A stretch of DNA of 64,000 bases, from contig NZ_BMOS01000006.1 of assembly GCF_014647195.1 (NCBI RefSeq), positions 43,078-107,077 on the forward strand, read 5' to 3'. A program made the translations under genes and the position numbers. Source of the DNA: Oceanobacillus indicireducens. GTDB taxonomy: Bacteria; Bacillota; Bacilli; Bacillales; Amphibacillaceae. Of the stretch, positions 51,754 through 60,352 are shown one piece after another. The notes beneath the pieces were generated by a model, which did no database searches, was not told the origin of the DNA, and worked only from the letters and a program-made list of their open reading frames with translations. Position 1 is the first letter of the stretch, and each line of letters starts with the position of its first letter.

Positions 51754-52043
51754 TTTAGCACTCCTTCTATGGTATTTATGAATTTGAAAATACAATACTT
51801 TTCTAAATATTCATTAGGAATATTATAATGCATGCCTTTTCGTGGAGCAATGATTATGTTTCGTTGATTACTTGGGAAATGTTGCTGATTTAGGATGATG
51901 CTAAGGTGGATCAGTGCCCGAAGAGGAGATGATCTACCAAGAAAAAATGCTCTTATTTGAGGATATGATTATATTTTCACTAAATTTTCATGTTTCTATA
52001 TTATAATTGATGTATGAATATATATTGAAGGTAGGGGATAAAT

Positions 52044-52436
52044 TTGAAATTTAAGATGAATGAACATGGGTTTGAGTCAAGCTTTGAATTTGGCGAGCTA
52101 AAAGTTTCGGGGCAGAGTGAATATGGGTATCGACCGTTTCAATTAATGATCTCCTCCATCGTGGGGTGCAGTGGTGGGGTATTAAGAAATATACTCAAGA
52201 AAATGCGCTTATCATATGAGGATATTACGATTGAAGCGGAAGTAACACGAAATGAAGAAATAGCAAATCGGATTGAAAAGATTCACTTGATTTACACGAT
52301 AAAAGCAGAGGATATTTCTCAGAAAAAAGCTGAAAAAGCGATAGAGCTTACACGCAAAAACTGTGCAATGCTACAATCTGTAGCTGGCAGCATTCAAGTA
52401 ACAGAAGAATTGCGGCTAAAATCTCCACATGACTAA
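52044..52436 (+). CDS. OsmC/Ohr-family protein
   Basis: 130 residues. RPFQLMISSIVGCSGGVLRN carries the first conserved Cys of OsmC-type peroxidases, and RKNCAMLQSV near residue 108 the second. The family reduces organic hydroperoxides or acts as a small thiol protein. TTG start with AGGTAGGGG upstream is used; ATG 52056 is the alternative. It stands alone, with a hairpin downstream. Confidence 0.85.
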   Translation: MKFKMNEHGFESSFEFGELKVSGQSEYGYRPFQLMISSIVGCSGGVLRNILKKMRLSYEDITIEAEVTRNEEIANRIEKIHLIYTIKAEDISQKKAEKAIELTRKNCAMLQSVAGSIQVTEELRLKSPHD

Positions 52437-52465
52437 CATCTAAACATAGAAAAGTTGTTTCATAT

Positions 52466-52499
52466 ATTGCACCCCGAATCATCCGATATGGGGTGCAAT
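52466..52499. terminator. Bidirectional hairpin between osmC-like and ydjM-like genes
   Basis: ATTGCACCCC pairs with TGGGGTGCAAT around 13 bases; T-runs are poor on both sides. It lies between convergent genes. Confidence 0.6.
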
Positions 52500-52516
52500 A
52501 ACTTACTATGTATCTG

Positions 52517-53143
52517 TTAAAAATCCTTCGATGATAATGGCAGAAACAACTTTATCCCCCGGTCATTGAACGGAAGAAATTTACTATCTGTAACCAAATG
52601 GCTAATATATCCGGCAAGACATGTATAATGAACGCCTTGAATTGCTAATGATTCTTCCAGCTTCAATGTAATAAAACTAAAGAATATCACTCCAATTATC
52701 GAATGGGTATAACTTCGATGAGGAACAAAGGATGCGATGAGCATATAGATTCCAAAGAGAATCAACCAAATCTCCTGAAGTGAAGCACCTCCAGCAATGA
52801 CTCCGACACTTGTTAGAGTCAGCATATGTTTTTGTTTTAATCGTGAAGAAATTGCCAGCATGGCAAGTCCTATCCCCATCCCGAGGTATTGCCGGTTATC
52901 TTCTCCTTCAAAAAAACTATAAATAATCATTAAGAGTCCAATAAATTGCGCGACGGACCGAACTAATTTATGGGACAATGTAATTTTCCCACGTAACTTC
53001 CCGTCAATGTCCAGGTCTGGAACTAAAGCAGATACGGTTCCTAAGCCAACTAACAGAAAAGTTACCGTTGGATCTGCTTGAACTATATTTGCTGCAGCGA
53101 AGCCTATTGCTCCGCCAACTGTTGCATGTGCTGTACCATTCAT
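52517..53143 (-). CDS. YdjM-family membrane-bound metal-dependent hydrolase
   Basis: 208 residues: HATVGGAIGFAAANIV, the metal-site segment LVPDLDIDGKLRGK, and PHRSYTHSIIG near residue 140, with about five membrane helices. This is the DUF457/YdjM family of inner-membrane putative hydrolases, without known substrate. It is convergent with the OsmC gene and divergent from dacC. Confidence 0.85.
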   Translation of the reverse strand: MNGTAHATVGGAIGFAAANIVQADPTVTFLLVGLGTVSALVPDLDIDGKLRGKITLSHKLVRSVAQFIGLLMIIYSFFEGEDNRQYLGMGIGLAMLAISSRLKQKHMLTLTSVGVIAGGASLQEIWLILFGIYMLIASFVPHRSYTHSIIGVIFFSFITLKLEESLAIQGVHYTCLAGYISHLVTDSKFLPFNDRGIKLFLPLSSKDF

Positions 53144-53320
53144 CTTGCTGCTCCTTTATCTGCGTTGTTATTTTTCTATGCATTCATTAATTTTACTACA
53201 GAACTCAAACTTTTTTTAGCCACTCTTCCCATCATTCATAATTTTTACTCCGGCCGGATATAATTCAATAATGGACATACTTCTTTTTACCCGTTCGATA
53301 TTGAAATAGGATGTGGATAC

Positions 53321-54856
53321 ATGAAATCAAAACCCTTTCTTAAAACGATGCTGTTTTTTATCGTAATTCTAATTGTTGCAAGCCTCCCGTCAGTATTCCC
53401 GGAGGAACCCTTATTCTTAGAAGCATCTAAGGAGGAAAGTTCAATGACACGTACCGAAAGTAAACCATTGGAGGAAAAAATCAATGCCATTTTAGAAAAT
53501 GAACAGCTTGAAGGAGCTGTCGTTGGAGTCACTGTGAAACATGCTGCAACTGGAGATCTCTTATTTTCCCATAATGGAAACATTCGTCTTCACCCGGCAT
53601 CCAATATGAAATTACTTACTGGAGCTGCTGCCTTAGAAACACTTGGGGTTGATTACCGGTTCCAAACTGAAATTTTATCAGATGGAGAGCTGAAAGGGAA
53701 CATATTACATGGTAATTTGTATATAAAAGGAAAAGGTGACCCGACATTATTAAAGTCTGATCTCGATCAATTTGCTAGGGAACTAAAAGCCCAAGGAATT
53801 GAAACCATTGATGGCGACCTTGTTGGCGATGATACGTGGTATGATAATATACGACTTTCCCAGGATTTAAACTGGTCGGATGAGCCGTTTCATACGGGCT
53901 CCCAAGTTTCTGCTCTAACCCTTTCACCTAATGAAGATTATGATGCGGGAACAGTGATTGTTGAGGTGATGCCTAGTGAAAATGCGGAAGGAAAAGCCCA
54001 AGTCAGGGTAATTCCCGAAACCGATTATGTCACAATTGTCAATCAGACAAAACTCGTGCAAGCAGGAGAGGCTCAAGAGATTTCCATTGAGCGGGAGCAT
54101 GGGACGAATAACATAATCGTGGAAGGAACAATGCCTGTAGACGGAACAGTATCACGTTCTTGGGTCTCGGTGTGGGAACCAGCCGGGTATGTACTTACTG
54201 TATTCCGTGACGCTCTAGCTGAAGAGGGAATTCAATTTACGGATGAATCCCGTGATGTGACGGGAGCGACTCCCGAACAAGCCAAGATCATTACTAGTAA
54301 AAAATCCATTCCACTTTCCGAGTTACTCGTACCCTTTATGAAATTAAGTAACAATGGAATTGGGGAAACTTTAACGAAGGAAATGGGGAAGCAAATCCAC
54401 GGGGCAGGGACTTGGGATAAAGGTCTTGAAGTAATGGAAGATGTCGTGACGGAACTTGGTGTGGAACGAGAATCCTTCCTCCTTCGTGATGGTTCGGGAA
54501 TGTCACATAAGACACTGATTTCAGCAAATAATATCGCGCAAATTTTATATGAAATCCAGAATAAGAGCTGGTTTGACGCGTTTGAGGACTCCCTGCCTGT
54601 TGCTGGAGAAGAAGATAGACTTGTGGGTGGGACATTACGTAATCGTTTGACTACAGAACCCGCCAAAGGAAATGTAAAAGCAAAAACAGGCTTGATCACG
54701 GGAGTGTCTACATTATCTGGTTATGTGACGAGTCTAGACGGAGAAAAACTTATTTTTTCAATTCTAATAAATAATCATTTAGGTCCTAGTGAAGCGATGC
54801 AGGAAATTGAAAATGAAATTGTGACGATGCTAGCTGGGCATGAATTTGTAGAATGA
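53321..54856 (+). CDS. dacC: D-alanyl-D-alanine carboxypeptidase/endopeptidase (PBP4, S13)
   Basis: 511 residues with an N-terminal helix (about 7-26) and the peptidase S13 fold: catalytic S94-x-x-K97 in HPASNMKLLTG, the long inserted domain with GKGDPTLL, GDDTWYD and QVSALTLSPNEDYD, second motif SNN in KLSNNGIGETLTKEMG, and KTG in VKAKTGLITGVSTLSGYV. It trims peptidoglycan stem peptides. AGGATG lies before the ATG. It is alone, with array E downstream. Confidence 0.93.
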   Translation: MKSKPFLKTMLFFIVILIVASLPSVFPEEPLFLEASKEESSMTRTESKPLEEKINAILENEQLEGAVVGVTVKHAATGDLLFSHNGNIRLHPASNMKLLTGAAALETLGVDYRFQTEILSDGELKGNILHGNLYIKGKGDPTLLKSDLDQFARELKAQGIETIDGDLVGDDTWYDNIRLSQDLNWSDEPFHTGSQVSALTLSPNEDYDAGTVIVEVMPSENAEGKAQVRVIPETDYVTIVNQTKLVQAGEAQEISIEREHGTNNIIVEGTMPVDGTVSRSWVSVWEPAGYVLTVFRDALAEEGIQFTDESRDVTGATPEQAKIITSKKSIPLSELLVPFMKLSNNGIGETLTKEMGKQIHGAGTWDKGLEVMEDVVTELGVERESFLLRDGSGMSHKTLISANNIAQILYEIQNKSWFDAFEDSLPVAGEEDRLVGGTLRNRLTTEPAKGNVKAKTGLITGVSTLSGYVTSLDGEKLIFSILINNHLGPSEAMQEIENEIVTMLAGHEFVE

Positions 54857-54999
54857 TAGTTGGACGTGCGCTAATTTGCATGTCCTTTTCCTTTTTTAGA
54901 TGCTTTATAATCGATCTAAACGTTAGGTATTGGATTCTTTTAGGTGGTTAGACCATCTTTTAATTGTACGAGCATGACGGAATTAATTAGGCACCTTCT

Positions 55000-55290
55000 A
55001 TGTACATGAAATTAACGGAATCCAATTCGTTCAGGCAATTAGATGAATTCTAATTACACGAAATTAACGGAATCGGAATCGTTCACGCGATTAGGCGCCT
55101 TCTATGTATACGAAATTAACGAATTCGGAGTCGTTCACGCAATTAGGCGCCTTCTAAATACACGAAATTAACGGAACCGGAATCGTTCATCCGATTAGGC
55201 GCTTTCTAAATACACGAAATTAACGGAACCGGAGTCGTTCATCCGATTAGGCGCCTTCTATGTACACGAAATTAACGAATTCGGAGCCGT
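55000..55290. repeat. Tandem array E (exact 52 bp period)
   Basis: GAAATTAAC begins units at 55008, 55060, 55112, 55164, 55216 and 55268, each step exactly 52 bp. Units read as GAAATTAACGGAATCGGAAT, then CGTTCACGCGATTAGGCG, then CCTTCTATGTATAC, with small changes. It occupies much of the 690-bp gap between dacC and merR. Confidence 0.9.
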
Positions 55291-55483
55291 TCAGGCGAAG
55301 ACACCTTCTTATACAAAGAATGCATCATCTCAAGTAGTTTGGATTTTTACAGTACTCATTTATTTAAGGTTTTTTTAGTATTAAATCTATAGCAATTTCA
55401 GAATTACTCTCGATTTTCCAAACAAATTAGCCTTTCCCCCTTGCCCCCTCCGTTACGTCACATGATAACTTATAATTAACAAT

Positions 55484-55530
55484 AAAGCGAAACTCATTCA
55501 GTGGGGGATTACAGACCCTTAATACCTGAT
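55484..55530 (-). repeat. Dispersed element R2, short reverse copy
   Basis: On the reverse strand this reads ATCAGGTATTAAGGGTCTGT through CCACTGAATGAGTTTCG, the two ends of R2 with the middle deleted. It lies directly in front of the MerR gene. Confidence 0.65.
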
Positions 55531-55548
55531 AAAATGGAGGGATTTTTT

Positions 55549-56337
55549 ATGAATCATGAAGCACCTAAGTTTTCAATAAGTGAATTCAGCAAACAGGCCA
55601 GAATAACCGTACGCACCTTACGTTTTTATGAAGAGTTAGGTTTACTCGTACCAACTGAAAGAAATGAATCAGGCCACAGACTTTACGGATTAAATGAACT
55701 TGCGAAGCTGCAACAAATTCAATCACTAAAGTTTTTGGGCTATCCATTACAAGAGATCAAAGATTTCATAAAAGATGAAATGGATGGTGCTGCGCAGCTC
55801 GAGAAATCATTACCTTTGCAGCATAAACTTTTAACCGAAAAGCGGGATGAATTAAATCAGGCAATCGAAGCTGTCGAGCGAGTACAAAACTTACTCCAGG
55901 CAGGAAAATCAATCAATTGGACAGTGTTAAGTTCTTTACTTTTTCAAATGGAACATGAGGAAGATCTGAAGGAATGGGCGAAAGAGTATCTCCCGGAATC
56001 GGTTGCTAAAGAATACTTTTCCCTGCCAAAAGAATACCAGCAACTACTGGACGTGGAAATGCTTGATTGGCTAGCTAAGTTAGAAAAATTGATGCAAGAT
56101 AATGTCCCTGCAAATTCACCAGAAGCTTTTGAATTACTAATGGAACTAACCGAACTGGCAACAAGACATGTTGAGGATAAAGAAGCCTTTGCGATGGAAC
56201 TGGAAAAGGCGCAGGAGTTAATGGCTCAGGAGACAATGGATTTTCAGTTCCCTACCATGCTTACCTCTGAACAAGAATCCTATTTAATGAAAATTGGCGA
56301 GGAAATGGAGGCATTGTATAAGGAAAATGAGGAATAA
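55549..56337 (+). CDS. MerR-family transcriptional regulator
   Basis: 262 residues. N-terminal HTH: SISEFSKQARITVRTLRFYE, ELGLLVPTERNESGHRLYG, and LQQIQSLKFLGYPLQEIKDF, followed by a coiled coil. The long C-terminal domain (about 125-262, helical and acidic) resembles the effector domains of multidrug-type MerR proteins but is not identified. The ATG at 55549 follows GGAGGG; the frame start at 55501 lies inside R2. It has no obvious target gene nearby. Confidence 0.85.
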   Translation: MNHEAPKFSISEFSKQARITVRTLRFYEELGLLVPTERNESGHRLYGLNELAKLQQIQSLKFLGYPLQEIKDFIKDEMDGAAQLEKSLPLQHKLLTEKRDELNQAIEAVERVQNLLQAGKSINWTVLSSLLFQMEHEEDLKEWAKEYLPESVAKEYFSLPKEYQQLLDVEMLDWLAKLEKLMQDNVPANSPEAFELLMELTELATRHVEDKEAFAMELEKAQELMAQETMDFQFPTMLTSEQESYLMKIGEEMEALYKENEE

Positions 56338-56446
56338 ATGATTATCATAGAGTTAGGGATAAACGTATTTCCATTTCGCCAAATAGGTACATCCAGTTGC
56401 CACATTTTATTGAACATGATACTTTAATAGTAGTATAATATTTTCC

Positions 56447-56592
56447 AATAACTTCGGGGCAAGGTGAAACTCCTTACCGGCGGTGTTCAAGTGTTATGCT
56501 TGTAAGTCCGTGACCCGTACTCTTTAGGAGACGGTGGAGCTGGTGTAATTCCAGCACCGACAGTTACAGTCTGGATGGGAGAAGTTGTTGCG
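56447..56592 (+). ncRNA. FMN riboswitch (RFN element)
   Basis: The sequence from ACTTCGGGGCAAGGTGAAAC through CCGTGACCC, GGTGGAGCTGGTGTAATTCC and GATGGGAGAAG follows the RFN consensus, including all conserved loops. It senses FMN and lowers rib gene expression when FMN is plentiful. It lies about 340 bp before ribE. Confidence 0.97.
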
Positions 56593-56933
56593 AAAATTTA
56601 TGCGATGCCGATTCTAGTATTCTCTCTTTTAAAACAGAAAGGAGCTGCAGAGAGTAAATTAATATAGAGAAATAGCTTCAGGTCGCGCATTTTAATTGAT
56701 ACGGTTACAAAACAGAAGCCTTACTCCTTATGGCATATGCAAGAACAAACGGAATTCTTTTATGCATCCTCGCATATTTCCGTATTTCTTAAATGTATGC
56801 ATGTTTATAAAAACCGTACTCCAATCAAACTCTTTCCTTACCACCCAAACGCCCCGCGGTGGAAAGAATTCAAATACATTATTTTACAAAAACAGAAGAT
56901 TACACGTGATCTCTAGAAGGAGGTTTTATTTCA
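56593..56933 (+). other. Long rib operon leader after the riboswitch
   Basis: About 340 bp without a convincing gene. CGGAA..TATGC paired with GCATA..TTCCG, then TATTTCTT (56750-56791), could be the regulated terminator, though it is weak; a frame at 56696-56980 lacks a ribosome site. The region ends with AGAAGGAGG before ribE. Confidence 0.4.
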
Positions 56934-57590
56934 TTGTTCACTGGAATTGTGGAAGAAATTGGAACAATCCAATCCATTAAACGAAATCCCAATTCATTAC
57001 AATTTAAAATCGCATGTACGACAGTTCTGTCCGATGTGAATCTCGGGGACAGTATCTCGGTGAACGGTGTTTGTCTAACTGTCCATGAACATGGACCAGG
57101 CTTTTTCACGGCTGACGTTATGCCCGAAACGGTTAAAGCGACAACGCTCCATACGTTACAGATCGGGAGCCCTGTTAATTTAGAGCGGGCAATGGCAGCG
57201 AATGGTCGATTTGGCGGTCATTTTGTCAGTGGCCATGTCGATGGGACTGGAGAAATCATTTCTGTTCGCCGTCATGAAAATGCGAAATACATGGAAATCA
57301 AGACAGATCAACAATTGCTGCAATATTTTATTGATAAAGGATCTGTCACGGTCGATGGCACTTCACTAACGATATTTGAAATTACAGGCAATGGATTTGT
57401 CATTTCCCTAATCCCTGTCACGCAAGCAGACTCGATTATTGGCGAGAAACAGCTTGGTGATTTCGTGAATATCGAATGTGACATGCTCGCAAAGTATATG
57501 GAGAATTTACTTTCTAAAAGATCAGAACAACCAGCAACGAATGGAATTACGAAGGCAACCCTAGCTGAAAGTGGATTTTTAAATGGATGA
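56934..57590 (+). CDS. ribE: Riboflavin synthase alpha subunit
   Basis: 218 residues with two lumazine-binding repeats: repeat 1 from MFTGIVEEIGTI with NGVCLTV, and repeat 2 from about residue 98, VSGHVDGTGEI and DGTSLTI. It dismutates two lumazine molecules into riboflavin and the pyrimidine. The TTG start follows AAGGAGG. First gene after the FMN riboswitch; it overlaps the ribB frame by a few bases. Confidence 0.95.
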   Translation: MFTGIVEEIGTIQSIKRNPNSLQFKIACTTVLSDVNLGDSISVNGVCLTVHEHGPGFFTADVMPETVKATTLHTLQIGSPVNLERAMAANGRFGGHFVSGHVDGTGEIISVRRHENAKYMEIKTDQQLLQYFIDKGSVTVDGTSLTIFEITGNGFVISLIPVTQADSIIGEKQLGDFVNIECDMLAKYMENLLSKRSEQPATNGITKATLAESGFLNG

Positions 57591-57600
57591 GGTGAATAAA

Positions 57601-58221
57601 TTGTACGCAACCGTAGAGCAAGCAATCGAGGAATTAAAAGAAGGGAAAGCAATTATTGTAGTAGATGATGAGGACAGGGAAAATGAAGGCGATTTTCTCG
57701 CATTAGGAAAATTTGCAACACCGAAAATGATTAACTTTATGGCAAACGAAGGAAAAGGGTTGATTTGCGTTCCTATTGAAGAAGAAAAAGCAAAGCAGCT
57801 TTCCTTAACCCTAATGGCGCCGGAGAATACGGACCCTTACCGGACTGCATTCACCGTGTCGATTGACCATGTTTCAACACATACCGGGATCTCAGCTTTT
57901 GAGCGTTCAACAACAATCTTAAACATGTTGGATCCTGAAGCCAAAGCTAGTGATTTTAATAAACCTGGGCATATTTTTCCGCTGATTGCAAAGAGTGGCG
58001 GTGTTGTGGAACGACCTGGTCATACCGAAGCTGCAGTTGATCTAGCTAAGCTTGCTGGTGCAGAACCAGTTGGGGTAATTTGCGAGATTATGAGCCCAGA
58101 TGGAACAATGGCGCGCGGTGCGGAACTGAAAAAAGTTGCAGAGCACTTTAATTTAGTTATTTTGACAATTAAGGATTTAGTAGAATACCGCAAATCGAGC
58201 AAGGTTCTTTTATCACGGTGA
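57601..58221 (+). CDS. ribB: 3,4-dihydroxy-2-butanone 4-phosphate synthase (single domain)
   Basis: About 206 residues: DDEDRENEGDF (acidic metal site), STHTGISAFERSTTI, RPGHTEAAVDL and VICEIMSPDGTMARG are all DHBP synthase marks. It converts ribulose 5-phosphate to the four-carbon unit for lumazine. The GTP cyclohydrolase II domain of RibBA is absent, and that enzyme is the separate RibA at 29.3 kb. The TTG at 57601, after GAGGTGA, matches the usual family start; ATG 57583 lacks a ribosome site. Confidence 0.95.
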   Translation: MYATVEQAIEELKEGKAIIVVDDEDRENEGDFLALGKFATPKMINFMANEGKGLICVPIEEEKAKQLSLTLMAPENTDPYRTAFTVSIDHVSTHTGISAFERSTTILNMLDPEAKASDFNKPGHIFPLIAKSGGVVERPGHTEAAVDLAKLAGAEPVGVICEIMSPDGTMARGAELKKVAEHFNLVILTIKDLVEYRKSSKVLLSR

Positions 58222-58259
58222 AATCATTCGTAAAACCCTCGCCTCAAAATAGAGAGTAA

Positions 58260-58420
58260 TCAAATCTATCTAGTCGGGGGATAACGGACGCTAACACCCT
58301 GATTCACGAAAGCGAATTCAGTGGGGGAGGAGCAGTCGACTAAAAACGCGATTCGTTTCGCAACGTCGACACTAACATGTTCTGTGCGTCGAAACTTCTA
58401 CTGAATGAAGTTTCGTTTGA
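58260..58420. repeat. Dispersed element R2, copy inside the rib operon
   Basis: Contains TTCAGTGGGGGA and CTACTGAATGAAGTTTCG, the R2 hairpin arms, plus a module AAAAACGCGATTCGTTTCGC and CTGTGCGTCGAAAC resembling a block of R1 at about 3180-3230. It fills most of the 233 bp between ribB and ribH, which are usually close together. Confidence 0.7.
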
Positions 58421-58454
58421 TAATAAATAGGAAAAACATTGAAGGAGAAGAAAA

Positions 58455-58922
58455 ATGAGTAATATTTTCGAAGGTCATTTAGTAGGAACCGATTTAAAAA
58501 TCGGGATTGTCGTTGGAAGGTTTAATGATTTTATTACCGGTAAGCTACTCGCAGGAGCTGAAGATGCCTTACGCAGACACGGTGTAAATGAAGATGATAT
58601 TGATGTTGCGTGGGTGCCAGGAGCTTTTGAAATTCCAATCGTCGCAAAAAAGTTAGCAACATCTAAAAAATATGATGCAGTTATTACACTTGGTACAGTA
58701 ATCCGCGGCTCTACCCCACATTTTGATTATGTATGTAGTGAAGTTTCTAAAGGTGTGGCTGCGATTAATATGCAAGATGGTATTCCTGTTATTTTCGGTG
58801 TCATAACGACCGATACAATTGAACAGGCCATTGAGCGGGCTGGAACGAAAGCCGGAAATAAAGGTTGGGATGCTGCAACAGCAGCTATTGAGATGGCGAA
58901 TTTGATGAAGCAGATTTCATAA
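58455..58922 (+). CDS. ribH: 6,7-dimethyl-8-ribityllumazine synthase
   Basis: 155 residues: [35 protein letters not shown], and [20 protein letters not shown] are signature sequences. It forms lumazine from the RibB and RibD products and assembles as a 60-subunit capsid in Bacillus. GAAGGAG precedes the ATG; a terminator follows. It is separated from ribB by an R2 element but probably in the same transcript. Confidence 0.96.
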   Translation: MSNIFEGHLVGTDLKIGIVVGRFNDFITGKLLAGAEDALRRHGVNEDDIDVAWVPGAFEIPIVAKKLATSKKYDAVITLGTVIRGSTPHFDYVCSEVSKGVAAINMQDGIPVIFGVITTDTIEQAIERAGTKAGNKGWDAATAAIEMANLMKQIS

Positions 58923-58933
58923 CAGCTTGCATG

Positions 58934-58973
58934 AAGAACTCTCCAATTTTTGATTTGGAGGGTTCTTTAATTT
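58934..58973 (+). terminator. Terminator of the rib operon
   Basis: AAGAACTCTCCAA pairs with TTGGAGGGTTCTT around TTTTTGAT, then TTAATTTT. Confidence 0.8.
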
Positions 58974-59064
58974 TATAACGCGATTTATTGAATGTCAGCC
59001 CTCCCTGAATGTTGGTCTAATTCGTACATTTTTTATTTCACAGTTGACTTTACCCTCCTCTCTG

Positions 59065-59104
59065 ATGTAAGATATAAATTACAAAAGAAATCTATATCTT
59101 ACAT
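59065..59104 (+). promoter_or_regulatory. Perfect inverted repeat before the XRE gene
   Basis: ATGTAAGATATA (59065-59076) and TATATCTTACAT (59093-59104) are perfect 12-bp arms separated by 16 bp. The left arm overlaps the probable -10 box (TAAGAT, after TTGACT at 59044). It is the likely operator of the XRE regulator encoded 20 bases on. Confidence 0.7.
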
Positions 59105-59123
59105 TTCGTAAGTAGGGTGACAA

Positions 59124-59324
59124 ATGAAAAACAACGTAAAAATTACTCGAATTAAAAATTCCATGACACAAGAGCAGCTAGCGCGCCAGGTTGGTGTCAC
59201 CAGGCAAACAATTGGGCTCATTGAAAAAGGGGAATATAATCCTAGTCTCCAGCTCTGTATTAATTTAGCAAAGTCACTTAACAAAACATTGGACGAATTA
59301 TTCTGGGAGGTTGATACGCAATGA
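59124..59324 (+). CDS. Small XRE-family regulator
   Basis: 66 residues consisting of one HTH_3 domain: RIKNSMTQEQLARQVGVTRQ, TIGLIEKGEYNPSLQLCINL and ALNKTLDELFWEV-like end (residues about 45-66). It resembles YozG-type mini-regulators that accompany small membrane proteins. It overlaps the next gene by 4 bp and has a perfect palindrome in its promoter. Confidence 0.9.
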   Translation: MKNNVKITRIKNSMTQEQLARQVGVTRQTIGLIEKGEYNPSLQLCINLAKSLNKTLDELFWEVDTQ

Positions 59325-59776
59325 AATCTTGGATATCCTTTCTATTACCGGATGATGAATATAAGGAAAAAAAGATGCTTTACTTTTTCACGGAAGGAGC
59401 AATTATCCTTTTTCTTTCCCTTATTGTAATGATGATCTGCAACAAGTTTTTTAATCTGGACACGGAAACTGTCTTATTGGCAGCCATTGCCATCTTCCTC
59501 TTTTATGTAACAGGAAGATATATACTAGCCGGGATGGAATATACAGATATTGCCACAAAACATGCGTACAAAAAAGAGTTAAGAGTGATATGCATTAGAA
59601 CAATTGGATTTGTTATTATTTTTATGGCACTGTATTTGATTTTCATTAATATACCTTCGAGTCTCAACAATTGGGTTGAAATTTTAGGCTTATTGATAAG
59701 TGTCAGTGTAGTATCGTTTTTATCGAGTTATATTTCCTTAAAGCGTTCCTATAAGAAAAATAAGGAACTGTTATAA
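59321..59776 (+). CDS. Four-helix membrane protein paired with XRE regulator
   Basis: 151 residues with four membrane helices (about 22-40, 48-66, 88-106 and 115-133), a soluble start (LPDDEYKEKK) and a basic tail. It belongs to the type of small membrane proteins coupled to mini-XRE regulators (DUF3278-like), but I cannot assign the family with certainty. GGGAGG lies upstream. Role unknown. Confidence 0.75.
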   Translation: MKSWISFLLPDDEYKEKKMLYFFTEGAIILFLSLIVMMICNKFFNLDTETVLLAAIAIFLFYVTGRYILAGMEYTDIATKHAYKKELRVICIRTIGFVIIFMALYLIFINIPSSLNNWVEILGLLISVSVVSFLSSYISLKRSYKKNKELL

Positions 59777-59783
59777 TCCTACA

Positions 59784-59828
59784 AAAACGCACTTTCTTCA
59801 GTCTGTTAAGACGAAAAAAGTGCGTTTT
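59784..59828. terminator. Bidirectional terminator
   Basis: AAAACGCACTTT pairs with AAAGTGCGTTTT around a 20-base loop, between convergent genes. Confidence 0.8.
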
Positions 59829-59873
59829 AAAATCCCTTATTATTAACTCAAAATTAGAACGTTCCAAAAAACT

Positions 59874-60239
59874 TCATTTTTTCTCTAATTCACTTACTCT
59901 TCTTTCAAGGTTTTCAATTTTCTTTAGCAGGTCTGATACATCAATATACTTCGTTTGAGAATGTGCTTCAGTTGTAGAACTTGTCATCATCATTTTTTCC
60001 CCAATAGTAAAGGAAGCCTTTAATCTTTCACCAGTTAGTACATACAATAGTTCCTCAACTTGCTCCTTATATCGATTCTCCAACCAATCCCTTTGAAACT
60101 CATTAGCTGTTTCTATTATTAAGAGATTGTCCTTCATTTCAACGGCTTTTGTATTCTTAAACCATGTATCATAGCTTGCCTTTTGAATTCTCTGTTGAAT
60201 CCTTTCTAAAACCTCTGACCATAATTGTTCAACATCCAT
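59874..60239 (-). CDS. DnaA domain-I-only protein with coiled-coil tail
   Basis: 121 residues. Residues about 1-80 look like DnaA domain I: VEQLWSEVLERIQQRIQKAS, YDTWFKNTKAVEM, and LLIIETANEFQRDWLENRYK. A short linker and a heptad coil (LLKKIENLERRVSELEKK) follow, with no AAA+ ATPase or DNA-binding domain. Full DnaA is about 450 residues. It could compete with or modulate DnaA through domain I contacts (as SirA and DnaD do), or act on its own; this is unproven. Good GGAGG upstream. Confidence 0.82.
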   Translation of the reverse strand: MDVEQLWSEVLERIQQRIQKASYDTWFKNTKAVEMKDNLLIIETANEFQRDWLENRYKEQVEELLYVLTGERLKASFTIGEKMMMTSSTTEAHSQTKYIDVSDLLKKIENLERRVSELEKK

Positions 60240-60285
60240 TATGTATTAACCTCCAAATCATTTAGGGTAGCAAAATAAGTCTTGA

Positions 60286-60313
60286 AAAAAGGCCAGATAG
60301 CTTATCTGACCTT
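60286..60313 (-). terminator. Terminator of opuAC
   Basis: AAGGTCAGATA-AGC-TATCTGGCCTT on the reverse strand, followed by TTTT. Confidence 0.8.
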
Positions 60314-60352
60314 CAACATCATTCACCAAAATCCAATAAGGTGACAAGCCCC

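Noticed and set aside
56696..56980. 94-codon frame in the rib leader
   Set aside because: No ribosome site, overlaps the ribE start in another frame, and the composition is not protein-like.
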